The notes under the pieces are model-generated. The model searched no databases and was not told the origin of the DNA. It saw nothing but the letters and a program-made list of their open reading frames with translations. Positions 44,314 to 54,357 of a stretch of DNA of 64,000 nucleotides are shown here, in pieces. Origin of the DNA: Rhododendron vialii (taxonomy: Eukaryota; Streptophyta; Magnoliopsida; Ericales; Ericaceae); NCBI RefSeq assembly GCF_030253575.1, contig NC_080560.1:40223001-40287000 (forward strand), given 5' to 3'. Position 1 is the first letter of the stretch, and each line of letters begins with the position of its first letter. Position numbers and translations under genes: made by a program.

Positions 44314-44469
44314 CTTCGAATGCCCAACAACCTTGGACGATGATGAGTCTTACTACCGTTCGACCATTGCCTTGTTGTACGCATTGGACCTCTTCGAACG
44401 CCCAACAACCTTGGACGATGATGAGTCTTACTACCGTTCGACCATTGCCTTGTTGTACACATTGGACCG
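44314..44469 (+). repeat. Two tandem copies of a 78-bp unit, open in one frame
   Basis: Units 44314-44391 and 44392-44469 differ at a handful of bases. Because 78 is a multiple of three, the frame stays open and encodes a 26-residue repeat containing PTTLDDDESYYRSTIALLY. The frame runs 44279-44599 without a known domain and also lies in the Ogre-like relic, so a true protein is doubtful. Confidence 0.75.
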
Positions 44470-44929
44470 GGAGGTGTATCGCGGCTCTAATCAGATGAAC
44501 CCCTTTAAACCAAAACTGGCCTCTACATGTGTACAAAGCAATAGAATCTTCCAACCTAGGATAAGAGCCCGCAGGGTAAGAAGGATTTCTTGCATCTAAC
44601 CCCATGTACTGTCTATGTGTTACTGCTTTTCCTATCTCATGTCTGTAAATACATTCATACCGTTTTGCATAGGAACATGCTAGGGTGGCTTTTAGGTTGT
44701 CTTTTGTCGAGTCTATCTTATGCCTATTAGGCGTTGCCTTGGCCCGATGACGAGTCATGCATCTCGATGTTGCACGTTATCAATTTTCAAAGTCATTAGA
44801 TCAACGAGACTTTGAGAAATCAAAACTTTCTAAGTCCTTGACTAAAGCCCGATCGAGGTTTCAAACAGAAAACTAGGAACAACAGAGAGAATGTCGTGAT
44901 GCTTACACCACCATCCGCTTGTGCTTGAA

Positions 44930-45247
44930 GTGGGTAACACCGCGCAATGACAAATTTCGAACAATTTTTGAGACCGATACCCTGCGTGGATCTTGAATTT
45001 CATAGAGACGAATCACCGTTCGCCAGATTGGTTCTCGAAAATGCGCAATGGTCGACAATGCCCAGAGGAGTCATCCGATGGAATGGTAGTGACTCACCTT
45101 TGTGCCTAGCACGTGCATCGTTGAAATAGCCTGGCACCATCTTTTGCTTACCACTTGCGCTCGAAGTTGTGAAGGATAGGGCAGAGACCCGAAGATCCTC
45201 CGGAGGATGTCGTCCGGCAAGCCAAGCAAATGTCGGCGATGATCCAT
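44930..45247 (-). pseudogene. Sister copy of the minus-strand F-box-like gene
   Basis: The minus-strand ATG at 45247 starts MDHRRHLLGLPDDILRRIFG and continues SLPYPSQLRAQVVSKRWCQA, an F-box pattern. After about residue 55 the frame closes, and similarity to the 40-kb fragment continues in another frame (AHFREPIWRTV, QDPRRVSVSKIV). Frameshifted, therefore probably dead. 44600-44930 upstream of this (3' side of the gene) shows nothing recognisable. Confidence 0.55.
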
Positions 45248-45519
45248 AGCATTGACTATCTTTAAATAAAACCAAGAACCTCAAGAAATGTGATTTTTTT
45301 TTCTGTGGGTAAATCAAGAAACTTATTTCTATCAAATTGGGAATGAGAGATTGAAGAATTTTAGTGAGAGAGAGGGAGAGAAAAGAATGTATATGAGTGA
45401 GGGTGTATATGTAGAGAGAGAGAGAGAGGAATTTTATGGAGGGAGCTCGGTGGGTTCTGTGGTTGATTTTTATAGAGAGGGAGAAAGGGTCGTACGAAGG
45501 CGTTTAAAAAATATCAAAA

Positions 45520-45790
45520 ACACTATGTACACCGATGCAAAAATTGGTGGCCGGCCACCACCCAGCATGTGGGGCTCATTCTGGGCCCTTCATGGATGAT
45601 CCGAGCCATTCAAAAATTTAAAAAAAAAAATTTGAGTGCGCCCTTGCGAGGATCGGCTCAATTCGATACGTGTACGTAGATATTTGATCTAAGCTTTCCA
45701 CTCTTGAAAAATTGGAAAATAAGGAAAGATTAGATTTTCCGATTTTCAAGAATGGAAAGCTTGGATCAAGCACGTATCGCATTGGGGTTC
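45520..45790. repeat. Repeat relic ending in a hairpin
   Basis: GATACGTG...TTTGATCTAAGCTTTCCA (about 45665-45702) is mirrored by TGGAAAGCTTGGATCAAGCACGTATC (about 45748-45774), with GATTTTCAAGAAT also pairing inside. The left part (GGTGGCCGGCCACC) resembles the GC-rich centre of the MITE at 6617. Confidence 0.55.
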
Positions 45791-45797
45791 GGGTGGT

Positions 45798-45869
45798 GAC
45801 AATAGCAATTTCATTAAGGCGATTGTTTGTTTTGAAGCTGCAGAGGAGGAATTCAAGGAGGTGCCCAAA
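45798..45869 (+). pseudogene. 72-bp fragment of the FBA region of an F-box gene
   Basis: Encodes SNFIKAIVCFEAAEEEFKEV, matching residues around SNFIKAIFCFDAVEEKFKEV of the intact gene that starts 400 bases downstream. It is bounded by unrelated DNA on the left and by an AAAGACGACCCATGCATAGCA repeat (also at 46070) on the right. An isolated gene scrap. Confidence 0.8.
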
Positions 45870-46180
45870 GACGACCCATGCATAGCAACTGTAATGCTTT
45901 ACAGTGTTGTGGGAAAATTCTCTAGTTGAATATTGAAGGTCTCATGGTCAAGGTTCGATAAAGCTAATGAAATTAGGAGTAATTTAATGAATCCAGTTCA
46001 GCTCAGCTCAACTCCTGGACTGGATCACTCCTCTTAGCCCACCAATGACAGCCTGCCCCTTGTGGCCCAAAGACGACCCATGCATAGCAGCCTGCCAATC
46101 AAAAACAAGTTTATATTCATTCTAGAGAAACCGACTGGCCAAGGCACAAACCTACGCCTTCTCTGCTTTCTTCCAGCTTT

Positions 46181-46183
<3 letters not shown>

Positions 46184-46250
<67 letters not shown>

Positions 46251-46274
46251 AAACCGTCTTACTAGGATATTGTG
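46184..46274 (+). promoter_or_regulatory. (CT)n run in the 5' leader, ending 27 bp before the start codon
   Basis: A CT run of 65 bases (46184-46248) is followed by AGAAACCGTCTTACTAGGATATTGTG and the ATG. Its place in the leader is shared by other copies, which have shorter CT tracts. GAGA/CT tracts in plant leaders can bind BPC-type factors, but an effect here is only inferred. Confidence 0.6.
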
Positions 46275-47336
46275 ATGGGTTTGCCTGATGTTCCTGGTCA
46301 GATCGTCTACGACATATTCTCAAGACTACCCGTCAAGTCTCTGTGCCGTTTCAAATCGGTTTCCAAGTCATGGCTCGCTCTGATCACCGCCCCCGAATTC
46401 ATCAAGTCACACCTCCATCATCAATCCACAAACGACAACAACATCAACCATAAGATAATCTTCTGCTCTGGCACTTCTCCCTCCATGTATTCCGTAGATT
46501 ACCAAGCACCCGATCACACCATAATTGAGCTTAAAAGTCCCCCCTGTGAGTATTATGTTGAAATTGTTGGTTCATTCAATGGCATCGTACTCTTACGAAT
46601 GGATGGTGAACTATGTTTATGGAACCCATCAACCAAAATGTACCAGAAATTCTCACCACCAGAGGGTGAAAATAGGTTTGTAAAGTATGGGCTTTGTCAT
46701 GACTCCGTTAGTGACGATTTCAAGGTTGTTGGGGTTAATTCGCGTTTAATTGATGGCCGTTCTGCTGTCCATATGTTTACTTCTAAACTGAGTTCGTGGA
46801 AGAGGATTGGAGACTTCGATTTCTTTCTCATTAAAGCTTTGCCGACGGCGGTTCTGAATGGGGCACCACATTGGTCGGCTGGTGACAATAGCAATTTCAT
46901 TAAGGCGATTTTTTGTTTTGATGCTGTGGAGGAGAAATTCAAGGAGGTTCCCATTCCTAAAAATTTTGAAGGTGGTTTTTTGTTTTTTTTTGAGTTGGGG
47001 GTTTTGGGTGGATGGCTTTGTGGAGTTAACAACAGTAGTTGGGAGAGTCATTCCGATGTTTGGGTGATGAAGGAATATGGCATGAAAGAATCTTGGATCA
47101 AGCTTTTTGTTGTACCAAATGTGCCAGGGGAATTCTGTTTTCGCTACATTAGGGTGTTGGGTTACAGAAAGGACGGAGAGGTCGTAATGGTGTTCAATTC
47201 GACTGATTTAGTGATCTACAATCCGAAACAGAACAGATACAAGAGGATTGAGATCCCTCCGGATTGCAAGTGGTTTGATGCGGCTTATTCTATGGAGAGT
47301 CTTGTTTCACCTCGTGTCTGCAATGGCACTAGCTAG
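46275..47336 (+). CDS. F-box protein with FBA-type C-terminal domain (intact, subfamily MGLPD)
   Basis: A 353-residue single-exon protein. I start at the ATG at 46275; the codon before it (GTG) is not a plausible plant start. F-box about residues 3-44 (LPDVPGQIVYDIFSRLP, then KSVSKSWLALI). FBA landmarks: GSFNG (99-103), LCLWNPSTKMYQKF, VKYGLCHDSVSDDF, TSKLSSWKRIGDF, VLNGAPHW, CFDAVEEKF, VWVMKEYGMKESW, IYNPKQNRYKRIEIPPDC and MESLVSP. Expected to be an SCF substrate receptor of unknown target. Compared with the 50458 gene it has a Phe-rich stretch (GGFLFFFELG) caused by a long T run, a site prone to frameshift. Its own downstream neighbour is a dead copy of a third subfamily. Confidence 0.92.
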   Translation: MGLPDVPGQIVYDIFSRLPVKSLCRFKSVSKSWLALITAPEFIKSHLHHQSTNDNNINHKIIFCSGTSPSMYSVDYQAPDHTIIELKSPPCEYYVEIVGSFNGIVLLRMDGELCLWNPSTKMYQKFSPPEGENRFVKYGLCHDSVSDDFKVVGVNSRLIDGRSAVHMFTSKLSSWKRIGDFDFFLIKALPTAVLNGAPHWSAGDNSNFIKAIFCFDAVEEKFKEVPIPKNFEGGFLFFFELGVLGGWLCGVNNSSWESHSDVWVMKEYGMKESWIKLFVVPNVPGEFCFRYIRVLGYRKDGEVVMVFNSTDLVIYNPKQNRYKRIEIPPDCKWFDAAYSMESLVSPRVCNGTS

Positions 47337-48640
47337 AAGGCACCGCTAATCAGATGAAAATGGAAGGAAAAGAGAATTCAATGATTCTATGCGTTATTTT
47401 CCTCATTCTTGTTCTTTGCATGAGTAGTTCGTAACAATATATACGAGCATACTTCCAGTACTTTATATTCACTTTGATATGTTAGCCGTACATCTTTTAG
47501 AATGATAGCTATACTTTCTTTAGAAGGATACCTGACATTATTCTTATTCAATGATTTTGCATTGCAATGGCAAAGCTGGCTTTTAGAACGATAGCTATAT
47601 GTCTCATGGTTAAAGACTATGATTACTCAAGGAACTTTAGTTTGATTGTTGTTAATAAAATTTGCGCAAGATCGAAGTTAGATATATATCGGCCCATCGG
47701 GGGATACTTGAGGAGATAAGAAGTGTTTTTATTCGTTGCTCATGGGTTGCATATGGTTTTGTCTCTCATAGAGACTACTTGGATAAAGACTAATTGGATT
47801 TGGGGATGTGCATCGGATATTGGAACCAGGTTCTCTTACGTACCCATGTTAGGTTGCTGCTATTGTTGTCTTTGGTGTTTCGCATGTCCTGCAACAAGAA
47901 TTATATAGTTACAATACAACTATACAAGTACAAGCTTCCCTTTTGCGTCATTATTAATCTGGAACTCGTAAAATTTTGATGAACAACAAAAATTACAAAG
48001 AGACTTGGAAGACATGCCTGCCAATTACCAGAAGTTTCGCCAATCATAAAAAAAAAAAAAAAAGAGAAAGAAGTTTCCAACTGCAATACATTACTAAAGA
48101 CATTATGGCCGGCTGCATAATGCGAGACTCTGAAAGGTTTTGTTTTTGTTTATTTGTTTTTAATGGAAGACTGAAAGGTTGTGTTCACAACTTCACATTC
48201 TAAAATGTTGGATCTACTCTCCATCGCCTCTGACTTGTGCTGAACTTGTATCTACTTCATCAAGTGAAAAGTTAGTCCTGCGCATGTAAGCATTTGGAAA
48301 CCTTATCATTCGCAAGCCTCTTACAGAAGGTCGGGTGATCTATCCAAGTGTTCTCATCAATTCTATTGTATTTAGTTACAGCATCGAGTATAATCGGATT
48401 GGGAGCGACATTGCGGTTGAAAGGCCATGGAGGAGATGTCCTATGTGGTTGTCGAAATCAAATTGCTGTTATGTATTGGTGTGATAGCATTGTGGGGTTA
48501 TATATGTTCAATACTGACTCGTAGGTGAATAAAGTCCCCTCAAGGTATCACAACTGTAATGCTTTAGAGTGTTGAGGGAAAATAGATTGTTAACTTTTGT
48601 CTATAAATCCTCTACTAATGCTTTATCCCGCCCCTGTGTT
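47337..48640. repeat. 3' flank paralogous to 51535-52960 and partly to 10916-11340
   Basis: Shares the GATAGCTATAC words, the AAGTACAAGCTTCCC block, and GGCCGGCTGCATAATGCGAGACTC. The RNase H fragment present in the 52-kb copy is missing here. No gene. Confidence 0.6.
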
Positions 48641-48974
48641 TTTTGGCCGGTACCGGCCGATACAGTACGAATAACTTTGATCGTGAGACTTCATTTTGTT
48701 AATCTTAGCAACTTCTTAATTTGATAACCAAAAAATGAGTTGCCAAATTTTGATTAGCCAATTTTGGGTTAGAGCGAAGCAAAATACTAATTATCCACCC
48801 TTCCTTTTCTATCTTTTGAAGGTTTCAAACACAACATAAGACGGTGGGGGTTTTGTGAGAAAACGGTAGTGGGAGTGGAAAATGGTTTTTCCACTTTCTT
48901 CCCACTACCCTCTCTCTCCTCTCAACGCCGAAGAAAGACCCCAGAAAAAACCCCTTAAAACTCTATCGCTAGAA
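48640..48974. other. Upstream region of the F-box pseudogene at 48975
   Basis: Paralogous to 52950-53358. Begins with a short GGCCGGTACCGGCCGATAC relic related to the hAT elements of 28.3 and 31.7 kb, then MITE-like AATTTTGATTA words, then the leader AAAACCCCTTAAAACTCT(A/C)TCGCTAGAA. Confidence 0.5.
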
Positions 48975-49671
48975 ATGAAACGGGGACTACCCCAATCTTC
49001 TTGATGAAATCATCTTTAACATACTCTCAAGACTACCCGTCAAGCCACTGTGCCGTTTCAAATTGGTTTCCAAGCCATGGCTCGCTCTAATCACTGATCC
49101 CTGTTCATCAAATCACACCTCCATCAATCCACAAACGTCAACATGAACCCGAAGTTAGTCCTCTACTCTTAACACTTCTCACTCCGTCTATTCGTTTGAC
49201 TACCAAGCACCTGACCACGCCATAGTGAAGCTCGAAGTGCCTGTAAGTCTATTTCGGGATCTGGGTTTCATTCAATGGCATCGTACTCTTACGTACTGGT
49301 GTTGAATTGTGTTTGTGGAATCCATCAATCAGAATGTACAGAAAATTTACCCAACCCGAGTACTCGCGTGTGGGGGGCTAAGAGGTATGGGCTTCGTTAC
49401 GACTCTGTTAGTGATGATTTTAAGGTGGTTAGGGATGTTATTGCTGATTTTAGGTAATGGCCCTCGTTGTGTCCATGTCTTCAGTTGTAAACTTAGTTCA
49501 TGGAAGTGGATTGAAGACTTGAGATTACATGATTCTTCAAGGTAAGGCATGGGACTGTACTGAATGGGATGGCCCCATTGGCACTGTGGGAAACGCAGTA
49601 CTGTTGAATGTTCATTGGATTCGAGTGTATTTACGGTGATTCTTTGTTTTGAAGCTACATGAGGAGAAATT
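48975..49671 (+). pseudogene. F-box/FBA pseudogene, frameshifted and truncated (MKR type)
   Basis: Starts MKRGLPQSS then stops. An extra C in the CCCC run before AATCTTC shifts the frame, and the same extra base is in the 53359 copy. Later pieces (ILSRLPVKPLCRFKLVSKPW, RYGLRYDSVSDDFKVV, CKLSSWKWIEDL) lie in changing frames, with single-base losses near 49108 and 49255 and others. Similarity ends at GAGGAGAAATT (49671), where a foreign sequence begins, so the C-terminal third is gone. Confidence 0.82.
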
Positions 49672-49992
49672 GACGCAGCGGAATTAACAACGAGATCAGT
49701 TACGTACTAATTCAAATGAATGATAAATTCAAGTCAACGAGAAAAAGAGACAAAGTCTAAATATTATTGATCAAAAGCTGCTTACATAATGAGGTTACAG
49801 CCTTTTATAGAGAAAAGGCGTAACCTTAATAAGACCCTTAACTTAAAAACGAAATTTCCTAAAATTTGGACAAAATAATAAAATGGAAAAAGGAAAAAAA
49901 ACAAGATTTTTCCAAAAAGAATCAACCGAAACGGAATTATAGTCCTTAGTTATTAACGAATTAAAACTTTCCTAAAACAGCAAAAAAAGTAA
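49672..49992 (-). mobile_element. Possible truncated copia LTR, minus orientation
   Basis: It interrupts the pseudogene at GACGCAGCGGAATTAAC. Read on the minus strand it shows CCTTTTCTCTATAAAAGGCTG, a typical LTR TATA region, and ends ATTCCGCTGCGTC. No second end or target duplication was found, so the call is tentative. Confidence 0.35.
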
Positions 49993-50112
49993 GGGAAAAT
50001 GATGGCCCATGATGTGTTTTGATAATTAATATTTTCAACATTAACAAATGTTTTCAGCAATGTCTTACTCGGGTATTAATTATCAAAACACATTCCGGAC
50101 CGTCATTTACCC
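49993..50112. mobile_element. 120-bp palindromic MITE
   Basis: GGGAAAATGATGGCCC at the left is mirrored by GGACCGTCATTTACCC at the right. The inner arms ATGTGTTTTGATAATTAATA (50012-50031) and its exact reverse complement (50074-50093) are perfect 20-mers. Non-coding. Confidence 0.75.
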
Positions 50113-50329
50113 AAAAAGTAAATTAAAGGCCTTAACGAATGAATTAGGCAGAAATCCACATTGTTCACGACTTAGGGCCATTTCTATGTAAGCCGAAGGC
50201 CTCTTTGCAACGCGAAAATAAATCAGCCCATCAAATTTGGGCCCGATCCGAGCTCGTCCAATTGCAAGCGCATTCTGGAGTGCTCCTGCTAAAACCGACT
50301 CATCAGCCAAGACTCAAACCCACGCCATC

Positions 50330-50457
50330 TCCTCCACAACACCAAAAAGAAAAACGAAACCTAGAGATTCTCTCTCTCTCTCTCTCTCTCACCAAAAAGA
50401 AAAACGAAACCTAGAGATTCTCTCTTTCTCTCTCTCTCTCTCTCTCTAGAAATCGTG
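50330..50457 (+). promoter_or_regulatory. Leader of the gene at 50458 with a tandem duplicated CT block
   Basis: CACCAAAAAGAAAAACGAAA, CCTAGAGATT and a CT run are repeated head to tail (about 50340-50390 and 50391-50445). The second copy carries one TTT interruption. CTAGAAATCGTG then precedes the ATG. The duplication lengthens the CT-rich 5' leader; an effect on expression is unknown. Confidence 0.7.
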
Positions 50458-51534
50458 ATGGGTTTGCCTGATCTTCCTGGTGAGATTGTCTACGACATAC
50501 TCTCAAGACTACCCGTCAAGTCTCTGCACCGTTTCAAATCGGTTTCCAAGCCATGGCTCGCTCTCATCACCGACCCCGAATTCGTCAAGTCACACCTCCA
50601 TCATCAATCCACAAACAACGACAACATGAACCAGAAGTTGATCATCTGCTCTGCCGCTTCTCCCTCCATCTATTCCGTAGATTACCAAGCACCCGATCAC
50701 ACCGTGACTGAGCTTAAAATTCCCTGCAAGTCTAAGTCTTGGGTTTCAGTTATGGGCTCATTCAATGGGGTCGTACTCTTATCTATTGATGACGTTGAAT
50801 TATGTTTATGGAACCCATCAACTAGAATGTATCAGAAACTTTCACCATCTCCAGATTGCCAATACAAGAATATGACGTATGGGCTTGGTTATGACTCTGT
50901 TAGTGATGGCTTCAAGGTTGTTCGGGCTGTCGTCAGCCCTTTGACAAAAGACCCTACTCCTGTTTATGTGTTCACTTCTAAACTAAGTTCGTGGAAGAGG
51001 ATTGAAGACCTTGGCAACTCTAGTTTTGGTGATGCGCCCGGGACTGTTATGGATGGGGCACCGCATTGGGTTGTGACTTTCAACCACGATATGTATTCTA
51101 CTTGTGGGATTGTTTGTTTTGATGCTACGGAGGAGAAATTCAATGAGGTGCCCATGCCTATTTGTGTAGACGCGAACAGTTGTATTGATTTGGGAGTTTT
51201 GGGTGGATGGCTTTGTGTGGTTGACAACAGTTGGGGGAGTCATTCGGATGTTTTGGTGATGAAGGAATATGGCGTGAAAGAATCTTGGACCAAGTTGTTT
51301 GTTTTACCAAGTGAGCCAGGAGAGTTCTACTTTCCCTTCTGTAGAATCTGTACAATGTTACTTTACACAAAGGATGGAGAGGTTGTAATGGATTCGAAGA
51401 AGCCAATGATCTTCACCCCGAAACAAAACAGATACAAGCGGATTGAGATCCCTCCGGATTGCGAGTGGTTTACTGCGGCTTTTTATTTGGAGAGTCTTGT
51501 TTCACCTCGTGGCTGCAATGGCCTAATCAGATGA
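50458..51534 (+). CDS. F-box protein with FBA-type C-terminal domain (intact, subfamily MGLPD)
   Basis: A 358-residue single-exon protein; the ATG at 50458 is chosen over the preceding GTG codon. F-box about residues 3-44 (LPDLPGEIVYDILSRLP...KSVSKPWLALI). The FBA region shows GSFNGVVLLSIDDVELCLWN, YGLGYDSVSDGFKVV, TSKLSSWKRIEDLG, DGAPHWVV, CFDATEEKF, KEYGVKESWTKLFVLPSEPG, PKQNRYKRIEIPPDC and LESLVSPRGCNG. It is the tandem partner of the gene at 46275; each is followed by a dead copy of the MKR type. Differences from the partner concentrate in the second half. Expected role is SCF target recognition; the target is unknown. No lesions. Confidence 0.93.
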   Translation: MGLPDLPGEIVYDILSRLPVKSLHRFKSVSKPWLALITDPEFVKSHLHHQSTNNDNMNQKLIICSAASPSIYSVDYQAPDHTVTELKIPCKSKSWVSVMGSFNGVVLLSIDDVELCLWNPSTRMYQKLSPSPDCQYKNMTYGLGYDSVSDGFKVVRAVVSPLTKDPTPVYVFTSKLSSWKRIEDLGNSSFGDAPGTVMDGAPHWVVTFNHDMYSTCGIVCFDATEEKFNEVPMPICVDANSCIDLGVLGGWLCVVDNSWGSHSDVLVMKEYGVKESWTKLFVLPSEPGEFYFPFCRICTMLLYTKDGEVVMDSKKPMIFTPKQNRYKRIEIPPDCEWFTAAFYLESLVSPRGCNGLIR

Positions 51535-52280
51535 AAATGGAAGAGAAATAGATAATTATGCGCTATTTTCCTCGTTAATTCTGTTTCTTTGCACGAGTAG
51601 TTCAAAACAATATAAATGAAGCATAGTTCCAATACTTCATATTCACTTGAATACGTTGGCTATTGATCTTTTAGAATGATAGCTATGCGTGTTTCAGAAC
51701 GATAGCTTATATTATTCCTGTTCAATGATTTTATATTGAAATGGAAAAGCTGGCTTTTAGAATGATAGCTATACGTCTCGTGGTTAAAGACTTTGATTAC
51801 TCGAGAAACTTTAGTTTGATTATTCTTCCTGATATTTACCTAAGATCCTGATTTTGGCACTCCACTTTTAACGTGAAGTTATTAGTAACTTCATGTACAA
51901 AGTTGAGAGCCTGCGTACAAAGTGGAGGGCGAAAATCAATTTTCATTTACCTAAGGTCAGAGTCGCAATATATTGGAGATTCTTACCCAAGATATTGGAA
52001 CCAGGTTCTCTTACCCATGTTAGGTTGCTGCAATTGATGTCTATGGTGCTTAACTTGTCCTGCAAGTGAGGACAATAAGGATAGAGTTGAGATTGTGTGT
52101 ATAAATGACCATAATGCAACACAAATTTTACGTTTACACTTACGAGTTACCCTTTTTGCGTCGTTCTTCGCCAGGAGGAGTGAACTCCTCGTAAAATTTT
52201 GCTGAAGAACAAAAATTACAAAGAGACGTGGAAGGCATACCAGCTTATTACAAGAAGTTTCTGACCACAAATAATTGGGG
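51535..52280. repeat. 3' flank paralogous to 47337-48050
   Basis: Shared blocks include GGCTTTTAGAATGATAGCTATACGTCTCGTGG and AACAAAAATTACAAAGAGAC. No gene. Confidence 0.6.
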
Positions 52281-52680
52281 ACACGAACTTTTCTAACCGC
52301 TTTGGTAGCCGCTACATGAGCCAGTTCATTCTTCCTGCTAATCCAAGTAAATTGAACCCCTGGCCAACGCTTCCTTAATAAGCTGCCTAATAGCCCACAC
52401 AACAGCAGAAATCTCCCATGGGGGCACCAATTCAGATACACCGAGTTTGATTGCAAGCTAATTGTCTGATTCGATCACAGCACGAACCAATACCATGTCT
52501 TTCACCATTCCACATGCTCTACGAATTGCTAACAGCTCACCCTGGAGAGAAGATGAAATATTTGCACAGTACGCTGATCCATCAACGAACTGTCCTTTCC
52601 AATCTCAGATGAAAACACCTAATTTAGCATCCTTCCCATTACTATGCAGTATGCGTCGCTACATCACAATTTAGCTTAAA
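52281..52680 (-). pseudogene. RNase H domain fragment (RVT_3 type, from a non-LTR element)
   Basis: The minus strand encodes pieces such as WKGQFVDGSAYCANISSSLQ, GELLAIRRACGMVKDMVLVR, AVIESDN and ELVPPWEISAVVWAIRQLIK, followed in another frame by GVQFTWISRKNELAHVAATK. This is the plant RNase H-like domain found at the end of L1-type ORF2 and in derived genes. The Glu of ELLAIR, the Asp of ESDN and the N-LAH motif are visible. A stop after ESDN and a frame change near 52360 show it is dead. It sits inside the duplicated F-box flank. The paralogous flanks at 11.25 and 48.05 kb lack it, with its borders missing, most simply by deletion. Confidence 0.7.
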
Positions 52681-52744
52681 ACTCCCTTGGTCCGGACATG
52701 AGCTGCATGGCTACAAAACGTTATGGCTGCATGATGCCGGACTC

Positions 52745-53358
52745 TGAAACTGAAATATGATAGCATTGTGTGGTAATGCTCAATACTGACTCATAGGTGA
52801 ATGAAGTCCCCTCAAGGTATCGAACTTTTTTATTTCAAAAGTTTCGGTGCAGTCACAACTGTAATGCTTTAGAGTGTCGTGGCAAAATAGATCTGTCAAC
52901 TTTTGTCCATAAATCCTCTACTAATGCTTTATGCCACATTGCCACCCCCGTTTTTTGGCCGGTATGGTACATCTCGGCCGGTACTAACCGGTATGGTATG
53001 AGATCAAAGTTATTGATTGTGAGACTTCACCATGTCAATCTTAGCAACTCCTTAAATTAATAACCAAAAGATGAGGTGCCAAATTTTGATTTGCAAATTT
53101 TGGTTATGCTTTTGGAGCTACCCCGACAGCAAAGGAAAATATTAATTATCTGCCCTTCCTTTTCCATCTGTTGAAGGTTTCAAACACAGCATAAGAGGGT
53201 GGGGGTTTTGTGAGAAAACAGAGCTGGGGGAGTAGAATATCCTGTATCAGACGAAGGCACAACCAATCCACGCTTTTTCCACTTTGTTCCCGCTACCCTC
53301 TCTCCTCTCAGCGCCGAAGAAAGACCCAAAAAAACCCCTTAAAACTCTCTCGCTAGAA
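52745..53358. other. Upstream region of the F-box pseudogene at 53359
   Basis: Paralogous to 48520-48974. Contains the GGCCGGTATGG...CCGGTACTAACCGG relic and a leader ending CTCTCGCTAGAA before ATG. No other gene. Confidence 0.5.
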
Positions 53359-54010
53359 ATGAAACGGGTACTACCCCAATCTTCCTGATGAGATCGTCTT
53401 TAACATACTCTCAAGACTACCCGTCAAGCCTCTGTGCCGTTTCACATCGGTTTCCAAGCCATGGCTTGCTCTAATAACTGATCCCCTGTTCATCAAATCA
53501 CACCTCCATCAATCCACAAACGACAACATGAACCAGAAGTTAGTCCTCTACTCTTACACTTCTCACTCTGTCTATTCGTTTGACTACCAAGCACCTGACC
53601 ACGCCATAGCGAAGCTTGAAGTGCCCTGTAAGTCTAATGTCGAGATTCTGGGTTCATTCAATGGCATCGTACTCTTACGTATTGGTGTTGAATTATGTTT
53701 GTGGAACCCATCAATCAGAATGTGCCGAAAATTTTCCCAACCCGAGTACTCACGTGGGGCTAAGACGTATGGGCTTGGTTACGACTCTGTTAGTGATGAT
53801 TTTAAGGTGGTATGGGCTGTTATTGATGATTTAAGTAATGCCCCTCGTGGTGTCCATGTCTTCACTTGTAAACTTAGTTCATGGAAGTGGATTGAAGACT
53901 TGTGATTACATGATTTATCAAGGTACGGCATGGGACTGTACTAAATGGGATGCATTGGCACTGTTGGAAACACAGCACTGTTGGATGTTTTTTGGATTCG
54001 AGTATGTTAG
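53359..54010 (+). pseudogene. F-box/FBA pseudogene (MKR type), frameshift plus premature stop
   Basis: After the shared extra C near 53375 the F-box (EIVFNILSRLPVKPLCRFTS, then SVSKPWLALI) is open, and the frame continues through MNQKLVLYSYTS, GSFNGIVLLRIGVELCLWNP, TYGLGYDSVSDDFKVV and FTCKLSSWKWIEDL to a TGA at 53903-53905, where the 48975 copy has AGA. Downstream only decayed similarity remains to about 54010. A product starting at the ATG at 53528 would lack the F-box. Confidence 0.82.
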
Positions 54011-54053
54011 AGATTGTGGCTCATATTATGAGACGTACCGAGAAGTTTTATAA

Positions 54054-54331
54054 TAAGGGCCAATTGCGAGCATAGTGGAGTGGAGCGAGGCACAGCGAAG
54101 GGGAACGGAACGGAGCGATAATACGGGTATTATGGGTATTCAGGCCATAATACAGATTAGGGCAGCAATAGAGGAGGTATAAAAGTTATCTATCGTAAAA
54201 CTCTACGTTCTGTGATCGTCAATAAAAAAAAAGGACTGCTCTCTCCCGTGAACGCACCCAATTTTGGAGAACCACGTATATTGTTGTGTCAATTACTTTA
54301 CTGTCTTATGCTCGTGAATCGTGTGCGTGTC
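54054..54331. other. Short intergenic stretch, nothing recognised
   Basis: Holds GAGC(A/G)-rich words (GTGGAGTGGAGCGAGGCACAGCG) and ends at the poly-T that is the LINE tail. Confidence 0.4.
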
Positions 54332-54357
54332 TTTTTTTTTGAAAGGCTGAACTTCAA

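Noticed and set aside
45351..45599. 82-codon frame rich in Glu/Arg
   Set aside because: It translates GA-rich leader DNA upstream of the minus-strand F-box-like copy, on the opposite strand.
47723..48203. Short + and - frames in the 3' flank
   Set aside because: The paralogous flank at 51.9-52.3 kb does not conserve these frames, so they are chance.
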